A DNA stretch of 14,489 bases from Caldifarciminota bacterium UBA2202 (GTDB lineage Bacteria; Hydrothermota; 32-111). The translations under genes and the position numbers were made by a program. The stretch spans positions 1 to 14,489 of the forward strand of contig DCUY01000117.1 of NCBI GenBank assembly GCA_002327905.1. Direction: 5' to 3'. The first letter of the stretch is position 1, and each line of letters opens with the position of its first letter. Under the pieces are notes generated by a model, which worked only from the letters and a program-made list of their open reading frames with translations, was not told where the DNA came from and did no database searches. Below are positions 6,477 to 14,033 of the stretch, in pieces.

Positions 6477-7766
6477 TTTCTTAAATCTGGAGAATATTTC
6501 ATTTACCTTTTTAAGATAATGCTTTTTATCAAATAGTAATATTATTTCTTGCCTGTTTAAATATTTTTTCACTTCTCTATCATCAAGCACAAGAGCTTCG
6601 AAATCTCTGCCTTCGTCCCATGCTCTCATTGCGAGATTCTGCACTATTGCATAGGCATTCTCCCTCATCAACCCCTTTTCAAGAAGGGACAAGAGTACTC
6701 TCTGCGAGAAGAGAAGATTGAATGACCTTTCAAAATTTTTCTCAGTGTTCTTTTCGTAAACCGATAAATTGCCTATTACAAAATCCATTTTATCCATCAT
6801 ATAATCAATCAGAATGGATGAATCCGGAAGTATTATTCTTTCAACTGACGAGTGGCTTATGTCCCTCTCATCCCACAAAGCTATATTCTCCATTGCGCTC
6901 TGCAGATTTCCCCTGAGAACTCTTGCCAAACCGCACATCTGCTCGCATGTGACGGGATTTCTCTTGTGCGGCATTGCGGATGACCCTTTCTGCCCTTTTG
7001 TGAAAGGCTCTTCAAATTCCCTCGTCTCAGTGCGCTGAAGAAGCCTCACCTGCAAAGCTATTTTCTCTATCACAGCGCCCATCCTTGCGATTAAGTACAG
7101 ATAATCCGCATAAACATCTCTTGACACTATCTGAGATGAGATTTCCGCCCTTGCTATTTTCAATTCTTTTAATGCAAGCTCCTCTATCTTCGGGTCGATA
7201 TTTGCATAATTACCGACTGCTCCTGATATTTTTCCCCTCGTGATTCCATCCTTTGTTTTTTCGAACATTGTTATGCACCTGTCCAAGTCATCGACCCATA
7301 CAAGCATTTTAAGACCCACAGAAGTCGGCTCCGCATGCACTCCGTGTGTTCTTCCGACAATAGCCGTATCCTTGTATTTTTTTGCCTGCATATAGATTGT
7401 ATTTCTGAATTTTTTTGCCCCTCTTATTATCTCTTCTATTGAATCCCGCAGTATAAGAGCATTTGCCGTGTCAATCATGTCGGAGCTTGTCATTCCCATG
7501 TGTATATATTTTGAATATCTGCCGACCTTCTCGCCCACAGCTGTCAAGAATGCTATGACATCATGTTTTGTCTTCTTCTCAATCTCATTGACTCTTTTAA
7601 TATCATAACCTGCTTTCTTCTCAATCTCAGCAACAATGCTTCTGCTTATCACGCCTTTTTTGGAATATGCTTTAAGCACTGCTATTTCAACTTCAAGAAA
7701 TTTATCGAATTTATTCTCATCAGACCATATCCTCTCCATACTCTCTCTTGAATATCTCTTTATCAT
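6468..7766 (-). CDS. purB: Adenylosuccinate lyase
   Basis: A 432-residue enzyme of the fumarase/aspartase superfamily. It catalyses two steps of purine synthesis: SAICAR to AICAR plus fumarate, and adenylosuccinate to AMP plus fumarate. Using the ATG at 7766, the protein begins MIKRYSRESMERIWSDENKF as PurB proteins usually do; a GAGGT site lies just upstream and the gap to the preceding gene is 7 bp. A longer frame from 7808 would add 14 residues and overlap the neighbour, so I reject it. Active-site elements are His68 (KTKHDVIAF), His141 (GRTHGVHAEPTSVG) and the mobile signature loop GSSAMPHKRNP (261-271) with catalytic Ser262/263. Length and histidine positions match the approximately 431-residue Bacillus/Thermotoga type. 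It is the last gene of the six-gene minus operon, and its 3' end overlaps the convergent aldolase gene by 9 bp. Confidence 0.97.
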   Translation of the reverse strand: MIKRYSRESMERIWSDENKFDKFLEVEIAVLKAYSKKGVISRSIVAEIEKKAGYDIKRVNEIEKKTKHDVIAFLTAVGEKVGRYSKYIHMGMTSSDMIDTANALILRDSIEEIIRGAKKFRNTIYMQAKKYKDTAIVGRTHGVHAEPTSVGLKMLVWVDDLDRCITMFEKTKDGITRGKISGAVGNYANIDPKIEELALKELKIARAEISSQIVSRDVYADYLYLIARMGAVIEKIALQVRLLQRTETREFEEPFTKGQKGSSAMPHKRNPVTCEQMCGLARVLRGNLQSAMENIALWDERDISHSSVERIILPDSSILIDYMMDKMDFVIGNLSVYEKNTEKNFERSFNLLFSQRVLLSLLEKGLMRENAYAIVQNLAMRAWDEGRDFEALVLDDREVKKYLNRQEIILLFDKKHYLKKVNEIFSRFKKLS

Positions 7767-7773
7767 AGTAACC

Positions 7774-8397
7774 TCATTTTTTATATGAATTTTTCCATAG
7801 TGTTTCAAAATATTCTGTAAAATCCAAAGCTATTTTTCTTCCCTCAAGAAGCACATTTGCCTCATTATTCGAACTCACCGCGGAATAAGACCAGTTTGTC
7901 GAACCGACAAGAACCTGATTTGTGTCAATGATAAATGTCTTGCAGTGTGTTGTTATTGTGAGAGGGTCATACCTGACATCAATTCCGTATGATTCAAGAT
8001 ATGCTCCTGTCTCGTAATTGTCCGCGCTCACATCATCATTCCAGTCGCTCTGTTCAAGCACAATTTTGACATCGACTCCTCTTGCGGCGGCCACAACGAG
8101 TTCGTCTATCAATTTCATCACTTCATTCTCCGAATCGTCGGAGTAGTATTTCATATCGTACATTATTCCTTTGATTGTCTTTTTTGAATCCTTAAAAATC
8201 CCGCTTGCCGCAGAATAGTAATCCCTATTGCACACCATCATTGCCTTAACCTCTGTCAGAGCGAGAGTGTCATCGTCATCATCGCCATTGTCGACTGCCG
8301 CAGGCTGGCATGAAGAGAATGCAAGAATCAATACTGAAACTGCAACTGCAAAGACAAAAAAATCCTTATAGATTTTCCTGAGCTTTTTTGTAATCAT
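7774..8397 (-). CDS. Phospholipase D-like lipoprotein with one HKD motif
   Basis: A 207-residue protein. Residues 1-11 are basic, 12-27 hydrophobic, then SSC with Cys30 as the probable lipidated cysteine (a relaxed lipobox, FSSC), followed by an Asp-rich linker (NGDDDDD, 37-43). The rest is one PLD-like domain: VCNRDYYSAASGIFKDSKKTIKGIMYDM at the start, ARGVDVKIVLEQ (105-116), and the HKD motif H151-C-K153-x4-D158 followed by GSTNWS (165-170). Members with a single HKD motif usually work as homodimers and include secreted nucleases (Nuc type) and phosphodiesterases; the substrate cannot be told here. The ATG at 8397 overlaps the end of tal by 32 bp, but an AGAGGT site 7 bases upstream and the lipoprotein signal both support it. 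It lies in the leuS-purB operon, and its role there is unclear. Confidence 0.85.
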   Translation of the reverse strand: MITKKLRKIYKDFFVFAVAVSVLILAFSSCQPAAVDNGDDDDDTLALTEVKAMMVCNRDYYSAASGIFKDSKKTIKGIMYDMKYYSDDSENEVMKLIDELVVAAARGVDVKIVLEQSDWNDDVSADNYETGAYLESYGIDVRYDPLTITTHCKTFIIDTNQVLVGSTNWSYSAVSSNNEANVLLEGRKIALDFTEYFETLWKNSYKK

Positions 8398-9028
8398 CTA
8401 AAAACCTCTTAATTCCGCTTTCAGTGAGCGGATGTTTGATTAACTGCATTATCACGGAGTATGGAATCGTAGCAATATCAGCTCCTATAAGAAGAGACTG
8501 AAGCACATGGACTGGGTTTCTCACTGACGCTACTATAATCTCGGTGGGGTATCCGTAATTCTCAAAAATCGTGTGTATGTCTTCAACAATGTTTATGCCC
8601 TCCTGAGATATGTCATCAAGCCGGCCTATGAAAGGAGATGTGAATGTCGCTCCCGCCTTTGCGGCAAGGACGGCCTGAACAGGTGTGAATATGAGAGTGA
8701 CATTTGTCATAATGTCTTTTTCACTCAAAGTTCTCACGGCTCTAAGTCCGTCTTCAGTCATAGGAATCTTGACTGCTATGTTTGAAGCAATTTTGTGAAG
8801 CTCCATAGCCTCTTTCACCATATTTTCATAATCAAGGGCTATAACCTCTCCGGACACGGGTCCTTTGACTATTGAGCATATCTCTGCAAGAATATCGGCC
8901 GGTTTTCTCTTTGTTCTCTCTATCTCTTTTGCAATAAGAGTCGGATTCGTCGTTACTCCGTCAAGAAGACCTATACTGTTCGCCTTTTTGATCTCCTCGA
9001 TATTTGCTGTGTCAATAAAAAATTTCAT
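8366..9028 (-). CDS. tal: Transaldolase, TalC/FSA subfamily
   Basis: A 220-residue small transaldolase-type enzyme, a cytoplasmic alpha/beta barrel of the pentose phosphate pathway that moves a dihydroxyacetone unit between sugar phosphates. Visible motifs are FFIDTAN (Asp6), DGVTTNPTL (Asn28), Schiff-base Lys87 in AVKIPMTEDGL, TNVTLIF (108-114), TSPFIGRLDD (130-139) and VASVRNP (166-172). Two residues argue for transaldolase rather than fructose-6-phosphate aldolase: Glu61 (GEVI), where E. coli FsaA has Gln59, and Phe133, where FsaA has Tyr131. It starts at an ATG with AAGGAGGA upstream, 12 bp after truA, and its last 32 bp overlap the PLD-like gene. Length is normal for the subfamily. Confidence 0.94.
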   Translation of the reverse strand: MKFFIDTANIEEIKKANSIGLLDGVTTNPTLIAKEIERTKRKPADILAEICSIVKGPVSGEVIALDYENMVKEAMELHKIASNIAVKIPMTEDGLRAVRTLSEKDIMTNVTLIFTPVQAVLAAKAGATFTSPFIGRLDDISQEGINIVEDIHTIFENYGYPTEIIVASVRNPVHVLQSLLIGADIATIPYSVIMQLIKHPLTESGIKRFLDDYKKAQENL

Positions 9029-9040
9029 ATATTCCTCCTT

Positions 9041-9766
9041 TTAATAAAATGCTTTATAAAAAATCAGCCCATCGGCAGGAGCGAGCTTGCCTGCAAGATG
9101 CACATCCCTGCTGTTTATAAGCTCTTCTGCGGTTGCCGTGATTTTGCCTCTTCCCACATAGACTGATGTGCCCACAATGAATCTTATCATATTATGCAGA
9201 AATCTGTCACCTATAAAAGTGAAAGTGATGCTCTTTCCCCTCACTGTCATCTTTGCCTCTTTCAAATCTACAATCGGATTTTCAATCAGGGATTTTTTTC
9301 TGCAGAAAGTTGAAAAATTATGTTTACCCTTCAAGTCGGATATGAATCTGCTCATTTTATCATAATCAATCATATAGTTTGTCTGCCAGACAAAGCCGCG
9401 TTTCAAGGGGCTGTATCCGTTATACATAGAGTATTTGTACATTCTTCCCTTGCAGGAGAATCTGGCGGAAAAATCTTCATCCGTCTTTTTTATTGATTTC
9501 AGAAATATTTTTTTATTTAAAATTGAATTTGCAGAATGTAGAAACAAACTCTTGTCTTTAATCTTGTTATTTGTCTTGAAATTAAAAGTATAATTATATG
9601 CCGACACACCCGCATCCGTGCGCCCCACACCGACAACTGCGATCTTCTCATTTTGTATTCTTCTGAGAGCGCTCTCTATATTGTCCTGAATTGTATTTCC
9701 GTTCGGCTGGCTCTGCCACCCTTCAAAACCCCTTCCGTCAAATTCGCAAATTACGATGTAGTTCAC
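9041..9766 (-). CDS. truA: tRNA pseudouridine(38-40) synthase TruA
   Basis: A 241-residue enzyme that converts U38, U39 and U40 of the tRNA anticodon arm to pseudouridine. It opens with the typical YIVICEFDGRGFEGWQSQPNGNTIQ and has the catalytic Asp51 in GVGRTDAGVSA; many family members have His where this has Ser55. Later family motifs include DEDFSARFSCKGRMYKY near 96-112 and FLHNMIRFIVGT near the C-terminal third. The start is GTG at 9764-9766, overlapping the leuS stop as GTGA; no strong Shine-Dalgarno is seen, so translation is probably coupled to leuS. It is slightly shorter than E. coli TruA (270), within the family range. tal follows after 12 bp. Confidence 0.95.
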   Translation of the reverse strand: MNYIVICEFDGRGFEGWQSQPNGNTIQDNIESALRRIQNEKIAVVGVGRTDAGVSAYNYTFNFKTNNKIKDKSLFLHSANSILNKKIFLKSIKKTDEDFSARFSCKGRMYKYSMYNGYSPLKRGFVWQTNYMIDYDKMSRFISDLKGKHNFSTFCRKKSLIENPIVDLKEAKMTVRGKSITFTFIGDRFLHNMIRFIVGTSVYVGRGKITATAEELINSRDVHLAGKLAPADGLIFYKAFY

Positions 9767-12213
9767 TGTTTTATCAGTATGTTAAGGAGTTTTCCTTTCA
9801 CAAATATCTTCTTAATCACTTGGCGGCCTTCAGTATACTTTTTAACAGCATCATCATTCATTGCATATTCGTATGCAGTCGCCTCATCACAGTTTAAAGC
9901 AACTTCGATTCTTGATCGCACCTTTCCGTTTATCTGAATCACAAGAGTCATCTTCTCGTCTTCAAGATAATTTTTGTCTGCAGACGGCCAATCAGTTAAA
10001 AAAATCGAATCAGCCAGTTTGAATTTTTCAAAAATCTCTTCGCACAAATGAGGCATGAACGGAGCTGTTATCTTCAGCATCTTGTCAGTTATATGAGAGG
10101 CAAATTCCGAGCGAATCTCCTTCTCGTGTCTGTAAATAAGATTTAAAAGCTCCATCAGAGAAGCTATGGCTGTATTGTGGCTGAATTCTTCAATATCTTT
10201 TGTCACCTGATTTATTGTCTTGTTCAGTTTTATATAAATGCTTTTCTCCGCATCGGACTCAGGAAGAACCTCTTTCACATTCTTTGACGCATTTGCAGAG
10301 CAGAATCTTTCAAATCTCTCTATGAATCGCGTAATTCCTATTATTCCGTCCTCAGACCAGACCGCGTCTTTTCCTGCAGGACCTATAAAGAGCTCTGTGC
10401 CTCTTGCTATATCGCATCCGTATTTGTCAATGAAGGGTCCCACAGGGACTGCGTTTCCGGCTGATTTTGACATTGTCTTTCCCTTTGCGTCCATTATCAT
10501 TCCCTGATTGAACAATGCCTTTACAGGCTCCTTTGCAGAAATATATCCGAGGTCGCTTAAAACTTTTGTAATGAACCTGAAATATATGAGATGTCCGTTT
10601 GCATGTTCCGCTCCTCCTATGTACATATCTACAGGAAGAAGAGCATCCGCCTTCTCTTTTTCAAAAATTTTTTTATCATTTTTTGCATCCGTGTATCTCA
10701 GCTGATACCATGAGGAATCGACAAATGTGTCCATAGTGTCCTTGTCCCTCTTTGCTTCACCTCCGCACTTAGGGCACTTCACAGACATGAATCCCTTATG
10801 GCTTGATAGAGGAGATTCTCCGCGCGGCGTAAAATCCACTTCGTTTGAAGGAGGAAGAACAACAGGCAGGTTTTCGTCAGGCACAGGCACTATTCCGCAT
10901 TTCTCGCAGTGAATCATCGGTATAGGAGCGCCCCAGTATCTCTGCCGTGAGACAAGCCAGTCGCGAAGTCTGTACTGAACCGTCTTTTTCCCCATATTCT
11001 CTTTTTCTATCTTATCAGCTATCTTCTTCATTGCTTCGGAAGATTTCATTTTATCAAATTCCTGCGAATTAACCATTATTCCTTCATCAACAAATGCATC
11101 CTTTGAAAAATCCCAATCATTCTCTTTCGGATTTATAACCTGCACAAGGTCTATGCCGTATTTCTTTGAGAATGCAAAATCCCTTGTGTCATGCGCAGGC
11201 ACACCCATCACAGCTCCTGTGCCGTATGAAGCAAGCACATAATCTGCAATAAATATTTTAACCTTCTGATTATTGAGCGGATTTATTGCATCAATTCCCG
11301 TGTAAACTCCGTCTTTCTCTTTTTCAGTCGACTGTCTTTCTATTTCAGTCTTATTTATTGATGCGTGAATGTATTTTTCAATTTCATCCTTTTTGCTTTC
11401 ACTTATCTTCAATTTTTTTATCAAAGGATTTTCAGGGGCTATTGCCATGAATGTGACACCGTAGATTGTATCGGGGCGTGTAGTGAAGACACTGACCTTT
11501 TCGTTTGAGTCCTCAATTCTAAAATCAATCACCACTCCCTCCGAGCGCCCTATCCAGTTTGTCTGCATTGTCTTTATATTCTCAGGCCAATCTTTCAATG
11601 TGTCTATGTCTTCAAGAAGCCTCTCTGCATAATCCGTTATTTTGAAGAACCACTGCTCAAGCTCTTTTTTTTCGACTGTCGAGTGGCATCTCCAGCATGT
11701 TCCATTTTCAACCTGCTCATTCGCCAAAACTGTCTGGCAATCCGGGCACCAGTTCACATTTGCTTTTTTTCTGTATGCGAGATTGTTCTTAAACAGCTGT
11801 ATGAATATCCACTGAGTCCACTTGTAATAGTCCTCTCTGCATGTAATAACCTCTCTGTCCCAATCATAGAGAAGTCCCATTTTTTTAAGCGTTGAAGAGG
11901 AGACTCTGATATTTGCAAGGGTCCAAGCGTCAGGAGCCACCTTTCTCTTTATTGCGGCTCCCTCTGCAGGCAGACCGAAGGCATCCCATCCGACAGGATG
12001 CATAACATTGAATTTGTTCATTATCTTGTACCTGCACAAAACATCTCCTATAACATAATTCCTCAAATGACCCATGTGAAGGTCACCGGAGGGATATGCA
12101 AACATTTCCAACAGGTAAAATTTCTTCTCTCTATTTCCTTTGAACTTGTCCAGCCCTAATTCTTTCCATCTGGAATTCCATTTCTCTTCTATATGTTTTC
12201 TGTTCGAGTCCAT
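9763..12213 (-). CDS. leuS: Leucyl-tRNA synthetase
   Basis: An 816-residue class I aminoacyl-tRNA synthetase that charges tRNA-Leu. Motifs appear in order: HMGH (46-49) in AYPSGDLHMGHLRNYVIGDV; a zinc ribbon with C156, C159, C173 and C176; the editing domain with TTRPDTIYG (244-252) and GTGAVMGVPAHDTRDF (331-346), where Asp342 matches the residue that holds the amino group in the editing site; RLRDWLVSRQRYWGAPIP (415-432); a second Cys4 pair set (C436, C439, C480, C483); and TMSKS (580-584), a KMSKS variant with Thr in first place. The C-terminal domain has INGKVRSRIEV (761-771). Length is normal for bacterial LeuS. The ATG lies 2 bp after the upstream coiled-coil gene, and the stop overlaps the truA GTG. 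A weak AAGGAAA lies inside the previous gene, so coupling is likely. Confidence 0.98.
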   Translation of the reverse strand: MDSNRKHIEEKWNSRWKELGLDKFKGNREKKFYLLEMFAYPSGDLHMGHLRNYVIGDVLCRYKIMNKFNVMHPVGWDAFGLPAEGAAIKRKVAPDAWTLANIRVSSSTLKKMGLLYDWDREVITCREDYYKWTQWIFIQLFKNNLAYRKKANVNWCPDCQTVLANEQVENGTCWRCHSTVEKKELEQWFFKITDYAERLLEDIDTLKDWPENIKTMQTNWIGRSEGVVIDFRIEDSNEKVSVFTTRPDTIYGVTFMAIAPENPLIKKLKISESKKDEIEKYIHASINKTEIERQSTEKEKDGVYTGIDAINPLNNQKVKIFIADYVLASYGTGAVMGVPAHDTRDFAFSKKYGIDLVQVINPKENDWDFSKDAFVDEGIMVNSQEFDKMKSSEAMKKIADKIEKENMGKKTVQYRLRDWLVSRQRYWGAPIPMIHCEKCGIVPVPDENLPVVLPPSNEVDFTPRGESPLSSHKGFMSVKCPKCGGEAKRDKDTMDTFVDSSWYQLRYTDAKNDKKIFEKEKADALLPVDMYIGGAEHANGHLIYFRFITKVLSDLGYISAKEPVKALFNQGMIMDAKGKTMSKSAGNAVPVGPFIDKYGCDIARGTELFIGPAGKDAVWSEDGIIGITRFIERFERFCSANASKNVKEVLPESDAEKSIYIKLNKTINQVTKDIEEFSHNTAIASLMELLNLIYRHEKEIRSEFASHITDKMLKITAPFMPHLCEEIFEKFKLADSIFLTDWPSADKNYLEDEKMTLVIQINGKVRSRIEVALNCDEATAYEYAMNDDAVKKYTEGRQVIKKIFVKGKLLNILIKQ

Positions 12214-12215
12214 AG

Positions 12216-13502
12216 TTAAGCATTACCCATTTCCTTTAATTTTTTTTCCAGCATTTCCAGTCTTCCCGTGAGTTCAAGCTCTTTCTTTCTCTTCAGTTCA
12301 ACTCTCTGAGAAAGCGCTATCTCCTCTTTTCTCTTCGCAACAATACGTTGGGTTATCTCTATCTCTTCTTTTCTCTTCTGCTCCATCTCTTGAGATGATA
12401 TTGGAGCGCCTCCGGGTAATGCGGATGACATCTGCGCCGACTGTGTCTTCATCTGCTGTATTCTCTGATTCAAAGTATTCTCTTCATTTCTCTTTGATTC
12501 TATGTCGCTCATTATCTGCTGAAGCTGAAGCCTGAATGTGTCAACCTGATTCTTAATCATTTTCAGCTCTTCAGTGCTTGTATCAGACTGTTTTGATTTA
12601 TCTATTCCGTCTTTGAGCGATTTCTGCTTTTCAGTGAGTTCATTTATTTTATTCTCATAAAATTCAATCTGTTTCTTCTTCTCCGAAATCTCCTGATCGC
12701 TCTCTCTTATTATTTTGTCGACTTCATCGTATCTGCTTCCCGTCTCTTTTATTTTTTTATTCATTTCATCAAGCCTCTTCTCTGCATTCTTTACCTCTGT
12801 CAGCTTGTTATTCAAAGTTCTCTGCGCATCCTCTTCCTGCTTTCTCAATTCCTCTATTTTTGCCGACCTGAGGGATGCAAATTCACCGCCTCCGCCTCCG
12901 AGCATATTTGACATAAGCACTGCAAGAATAATTGCTCCAATGATTCCGACTCCGAATGATGCGGCGACTCCCACAACAGGACTGCCTGATGATTTCTGCG
13001 GCTTCTGCTCATAATTGACTTTCTTCATTCCGATATGAACCTCTCCTCTCTTTTTATTTCCTGTTCTTATCGGAACACCTGCGTCAAATATATTTGCGTC
13101 TATATCCTGAATGAGGCGGTCTTCATTTGTGAGTGTCTTTACTTTGCTCACATTGAACGGCTTTGAAACATTGGTGGGTGTCTTTGAATCTCCCCATAGA
13201 ATATTTTCAGTGTCAATAACATAAATATAATCAATCATTCCGTTTGAATTCTCCACTGTAGCCAAAATCATCTCCATTATCGGACCTTCGTCTTCGTCAA
13301 GAAGCGGCTCAAGCGAGGCTGACGCTATAACCGAAGCAAGATTGATTGCCGCGTCATTTCTCTCCTTGACCAGCATATCTTTGACATCTGATGAATTTGA
13401 TTGGGATGCTTTCGGAGAAAGGACCATGACTATTATTGAAGTCAGGATTAGTATGACTGAAACTCCGACTATCATCAAAATAGTAAACTTTCCTTTTTTC
13501 AT
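12216..13502 (-). CDS. Membrane-anchored sensor-like protein with long coiled coil
   Basis: A 428-residue protein with no enzyme domain I can recognise. Residues 7-29 form a first membrane segment after MKKGK. Residues 30-175 are a probable extracytoplasmic domain with features of small Cache-type sensors (helical VKERNDAAINLASVIASASLE, then MIDYIYVIDTENILWGDS and GVPIRTGNKKRGEVHIGMKK). Residues 176-200 form a second membrane segment, followed by GGGGG (202-206). Residues 210-355 are charged heptad-like coiled coil. After a short Pro/Gly linker (361-369) come three 14-residue repeats (376-417) beginning KRKEE/KRKKE. No histidine kinase, GGDEF or methyl-accepting output is present, so it may be a scaffold or partner protein. 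It has AAGGAGA before the ATG and a near-consensus promoter, and heads the leuS operon. The function is unknown. Confidence 0.8.
   Translation of the reverse strand: MKKGKFTILMIVGVSVILILTSIIVMVLSPKASQSNSSDVKDMLVKERNDAAINLASVIASASLEPLLDEDEGPIMEMILATVENSNGMIDYIYVIDTENILWGDSKTPTNVSKPFNVSKVKTLTNEDRLIQDIDANIFDAGVPIRTGNKKRGEVHIGMKKVNYEQKPQKSSGSPVVGVAASFGVGIIGAIILAVLMSNMLGGGGGEFASLRSAKIEELRKQEEDAQRTLNNKLTEVKNAEKRLDEMNKKIKETGSRYDEVDKIIRESDQEISEKKKQIEFYENKINELTEKQKSLKDGIDKSKQSDTSTEELKMIKNQVDTFRLQLQQIMSDIESKRNEENTLNQRIQQMKTQSAQMSSALPGGAPISSQEMEQKRKEEIEITQRIVAKRKEEIALSQRVELKRKKELELTGRLEMLEKKLKEMGNA
12252..12377 (-). repeat. Three in-frame 42-bp (14-residue) tandem repeats
   Basis: Within the coiled-coil protein, residues 376-389, 390-403 and 404-417 read KRKEEIEITQRIVA, KRKEEIALSQRVEL and KRKKELELTGRLEM. 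Each unit is exactly two heptads, so hydrophobic positions stay in register and the stretch should continue as a coiled coil. The third unit has diverged most. Confidence 0.85.
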
Positions 13503-13527
13503 ACGGTCTCCTTTATGTTATCTTATA

Positions 13528-13556
13528 AATATACATAAAATATATAATGCTGTCAA
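13528..13556 (-). promoter_or_regulatory. Near-consensus sigma70 promoter of the leuS operon
   Basis: On the minus strand, a perfect -35 TTGACA (13551-13556) is followed after 17 bp by TATATT (13528-13533), and then by the ribosome site AAGGAGA (13507-13513) and ATG at 13502. It would drive the coiled-coil gene, leuS, truA, tal, the PLD-like gene and purB as one unit, since no gap in that group exceeds 12 bp. Confidence 0.75.
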
Positions 13557-13601
13557 GTGAAATATCAGGGAGGCAGGAAAGAGAACAGAAAATAGCCTTT
13601 T

Positions 13602-13633
13602 ACGAGCATACCAGTTTACAAGCGCACCAGCGC
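13602..13633. repeat. 8-bp tandem repeat, 4 units (ACCAGCGC-like)
   Basis: Four consecutive octamers in register at 13602, 13610, 13618 and 13626, of general form ACSAGCGC. The first (ACGAGCAT) and second (ACCAGTTT) are degenerate; the last two (ACAAGCGC, ACCAGCGC) are near the consensus. Confidence 0.7.
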
Positions 13634-13674
13634 ACTATTTCTTTTCTTCTCTGATCTATTAACTGTTTTTGTTT

Positions 13675-13699
13675 TGCTCATGGCACAAGGCACACGGCG
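13675..13699. repeat. 7-bp tandem repeat (GGCACAA/C)
   Basis: TGCTCAT, GGCACAA and GGCACAC follow each other in a 7-bp register, then GGCG. The unit is related to the GGCTCAC heptamers at 13884 and 13977. Confidence 0.65.
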
Positions 13700-13707
13700 T
13701 CTTTATC

Positions 13708-13731
13708 ACCAGCGTACGAGCGTACCAATTG
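13708..13731. repeat. 8-bp tandem repeat, second copy of the ACCAGCGT family
   Basis: ACCAGCGT (13708-13715) and ACGAGCGT (13716-13723) followed by a half-matching ACCAATTG. This is the same octamer family as the array at 13602, about 100 bp away. Confidence 0.65.
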
Positions 13732-13735
13732 TCCG

Positions 13736-13767
13736 TTATTGCGATGAGTCCTCGAAGAAGCAATCTC
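13736..13767. repeat. Palindromic dispersed-repeat-like motif (ATTGC...GCAAT)
   Basis: ATTGC at 13738-13742 pairs with GCAAT at 13760-13764 around a core containing GAGTCCTC. From memory, the form TTGCGA-G...GAAGCAATCTC resembles a dispersed palindromic repeat found in many unrelated bacterial genomes. A partial copy without the left arm, CCGAAGCAATCTCCTTGCTT, lies at about 13918-13937 next to a small GGCG/CGCC hairpin (13908-13919). Confidence 0.5.
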
Positions 13768-13817
13768 TATGCTTCTCTCATTTCTTTTGTATTTGTCTTT
13801 TTCTCCCTCGCCTCTTG

Positions 13818-13859
13818 AACTATTAACTACCAACTATAAACCATCAACTATTAACTGTT
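13818..13859. repeat. 7-bp tandem repeat, 6 units (AACTATT)
   Basis: Six consecutive heptamers in perfect register. Units 1 and 5 are exactly AACTATT, units 3 and 6 differ by one base, and units 2 and 4 by two. A fragment with the same end (CTATT then AACTGTT and a T-run) also occurs at 13656-13667, outside this array. Confidence 0.85.
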
Positions 13860-13883
13860 TTGTTCTTGTATTTGTCTTGCCCC

Positions 13884-13904
13884 GGCTCACGGCTCACGGC
13901 GTAT
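13884..13904. repeat. 7-bp tandem repeat, 3 units (GGCTCAC)
   Basis: Two exact GGCTCAC units (13884-13890, 13891-13897) and a third, GGCGTAT, in register. Confidence 0.75.
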
Positions 13905-13976
13905 GGTGGCGTCTTCGCCGAAGCAATCTCCTTGCTTTTCCCGATTCTTTGTATTTGTTTTGTTTTTCCTGCACCC

Positions 13977-13997
13977 GGCTCAAGGCTCACGGCACAT
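13977..13997. repeat. 7-bp tandem repeat, 3 units (GGCTCAM/GGCACAT)
   Basis: GGCTCAA, GGCTCAC and GGCACAT in a 7-bp register, followed by GGC. It mixes the two variants seen separately at 13682 and 13884, which shows they are one family. Confidence 0.75.
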
Positions 13998-14033
13998 GGC
14001 TTCTTGTCCCTTGTGTCGCTTAAAATTAGAGTA

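Larger units (their letters stand above)
13557..14033. other. Non-coding repeat-rich intergenic region
   Basis: About 480 bp upstream of the leuS operon with no credible gene. It is a mosaic of short tandem arrays with 7-bp and 8-bp periods (entered separately), copies of a CGAAG-CAATCTC palindromic motif, and three copies of GTATTTGT followed by T/C-rich sequence (about 13789, 13868 and 13951). Open frames on the plus strand here only translate the repeats. It differs sharply in texture from the rest of the window. Confidence 0.8.

Noticed and set aside
7767..7808. A 14-residue N-terminal extension of purB from an ATG at 7808
   Set aside because: The start at 7766 has a ribosome site, matches the usual PurB N-terminus and avoids overlap with the preceding gene.
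13602..13997. A CRISPR array
   Set aside because: Units are 7-8 bp and directly adjacent, with no spacers of constant length and no cas genes.
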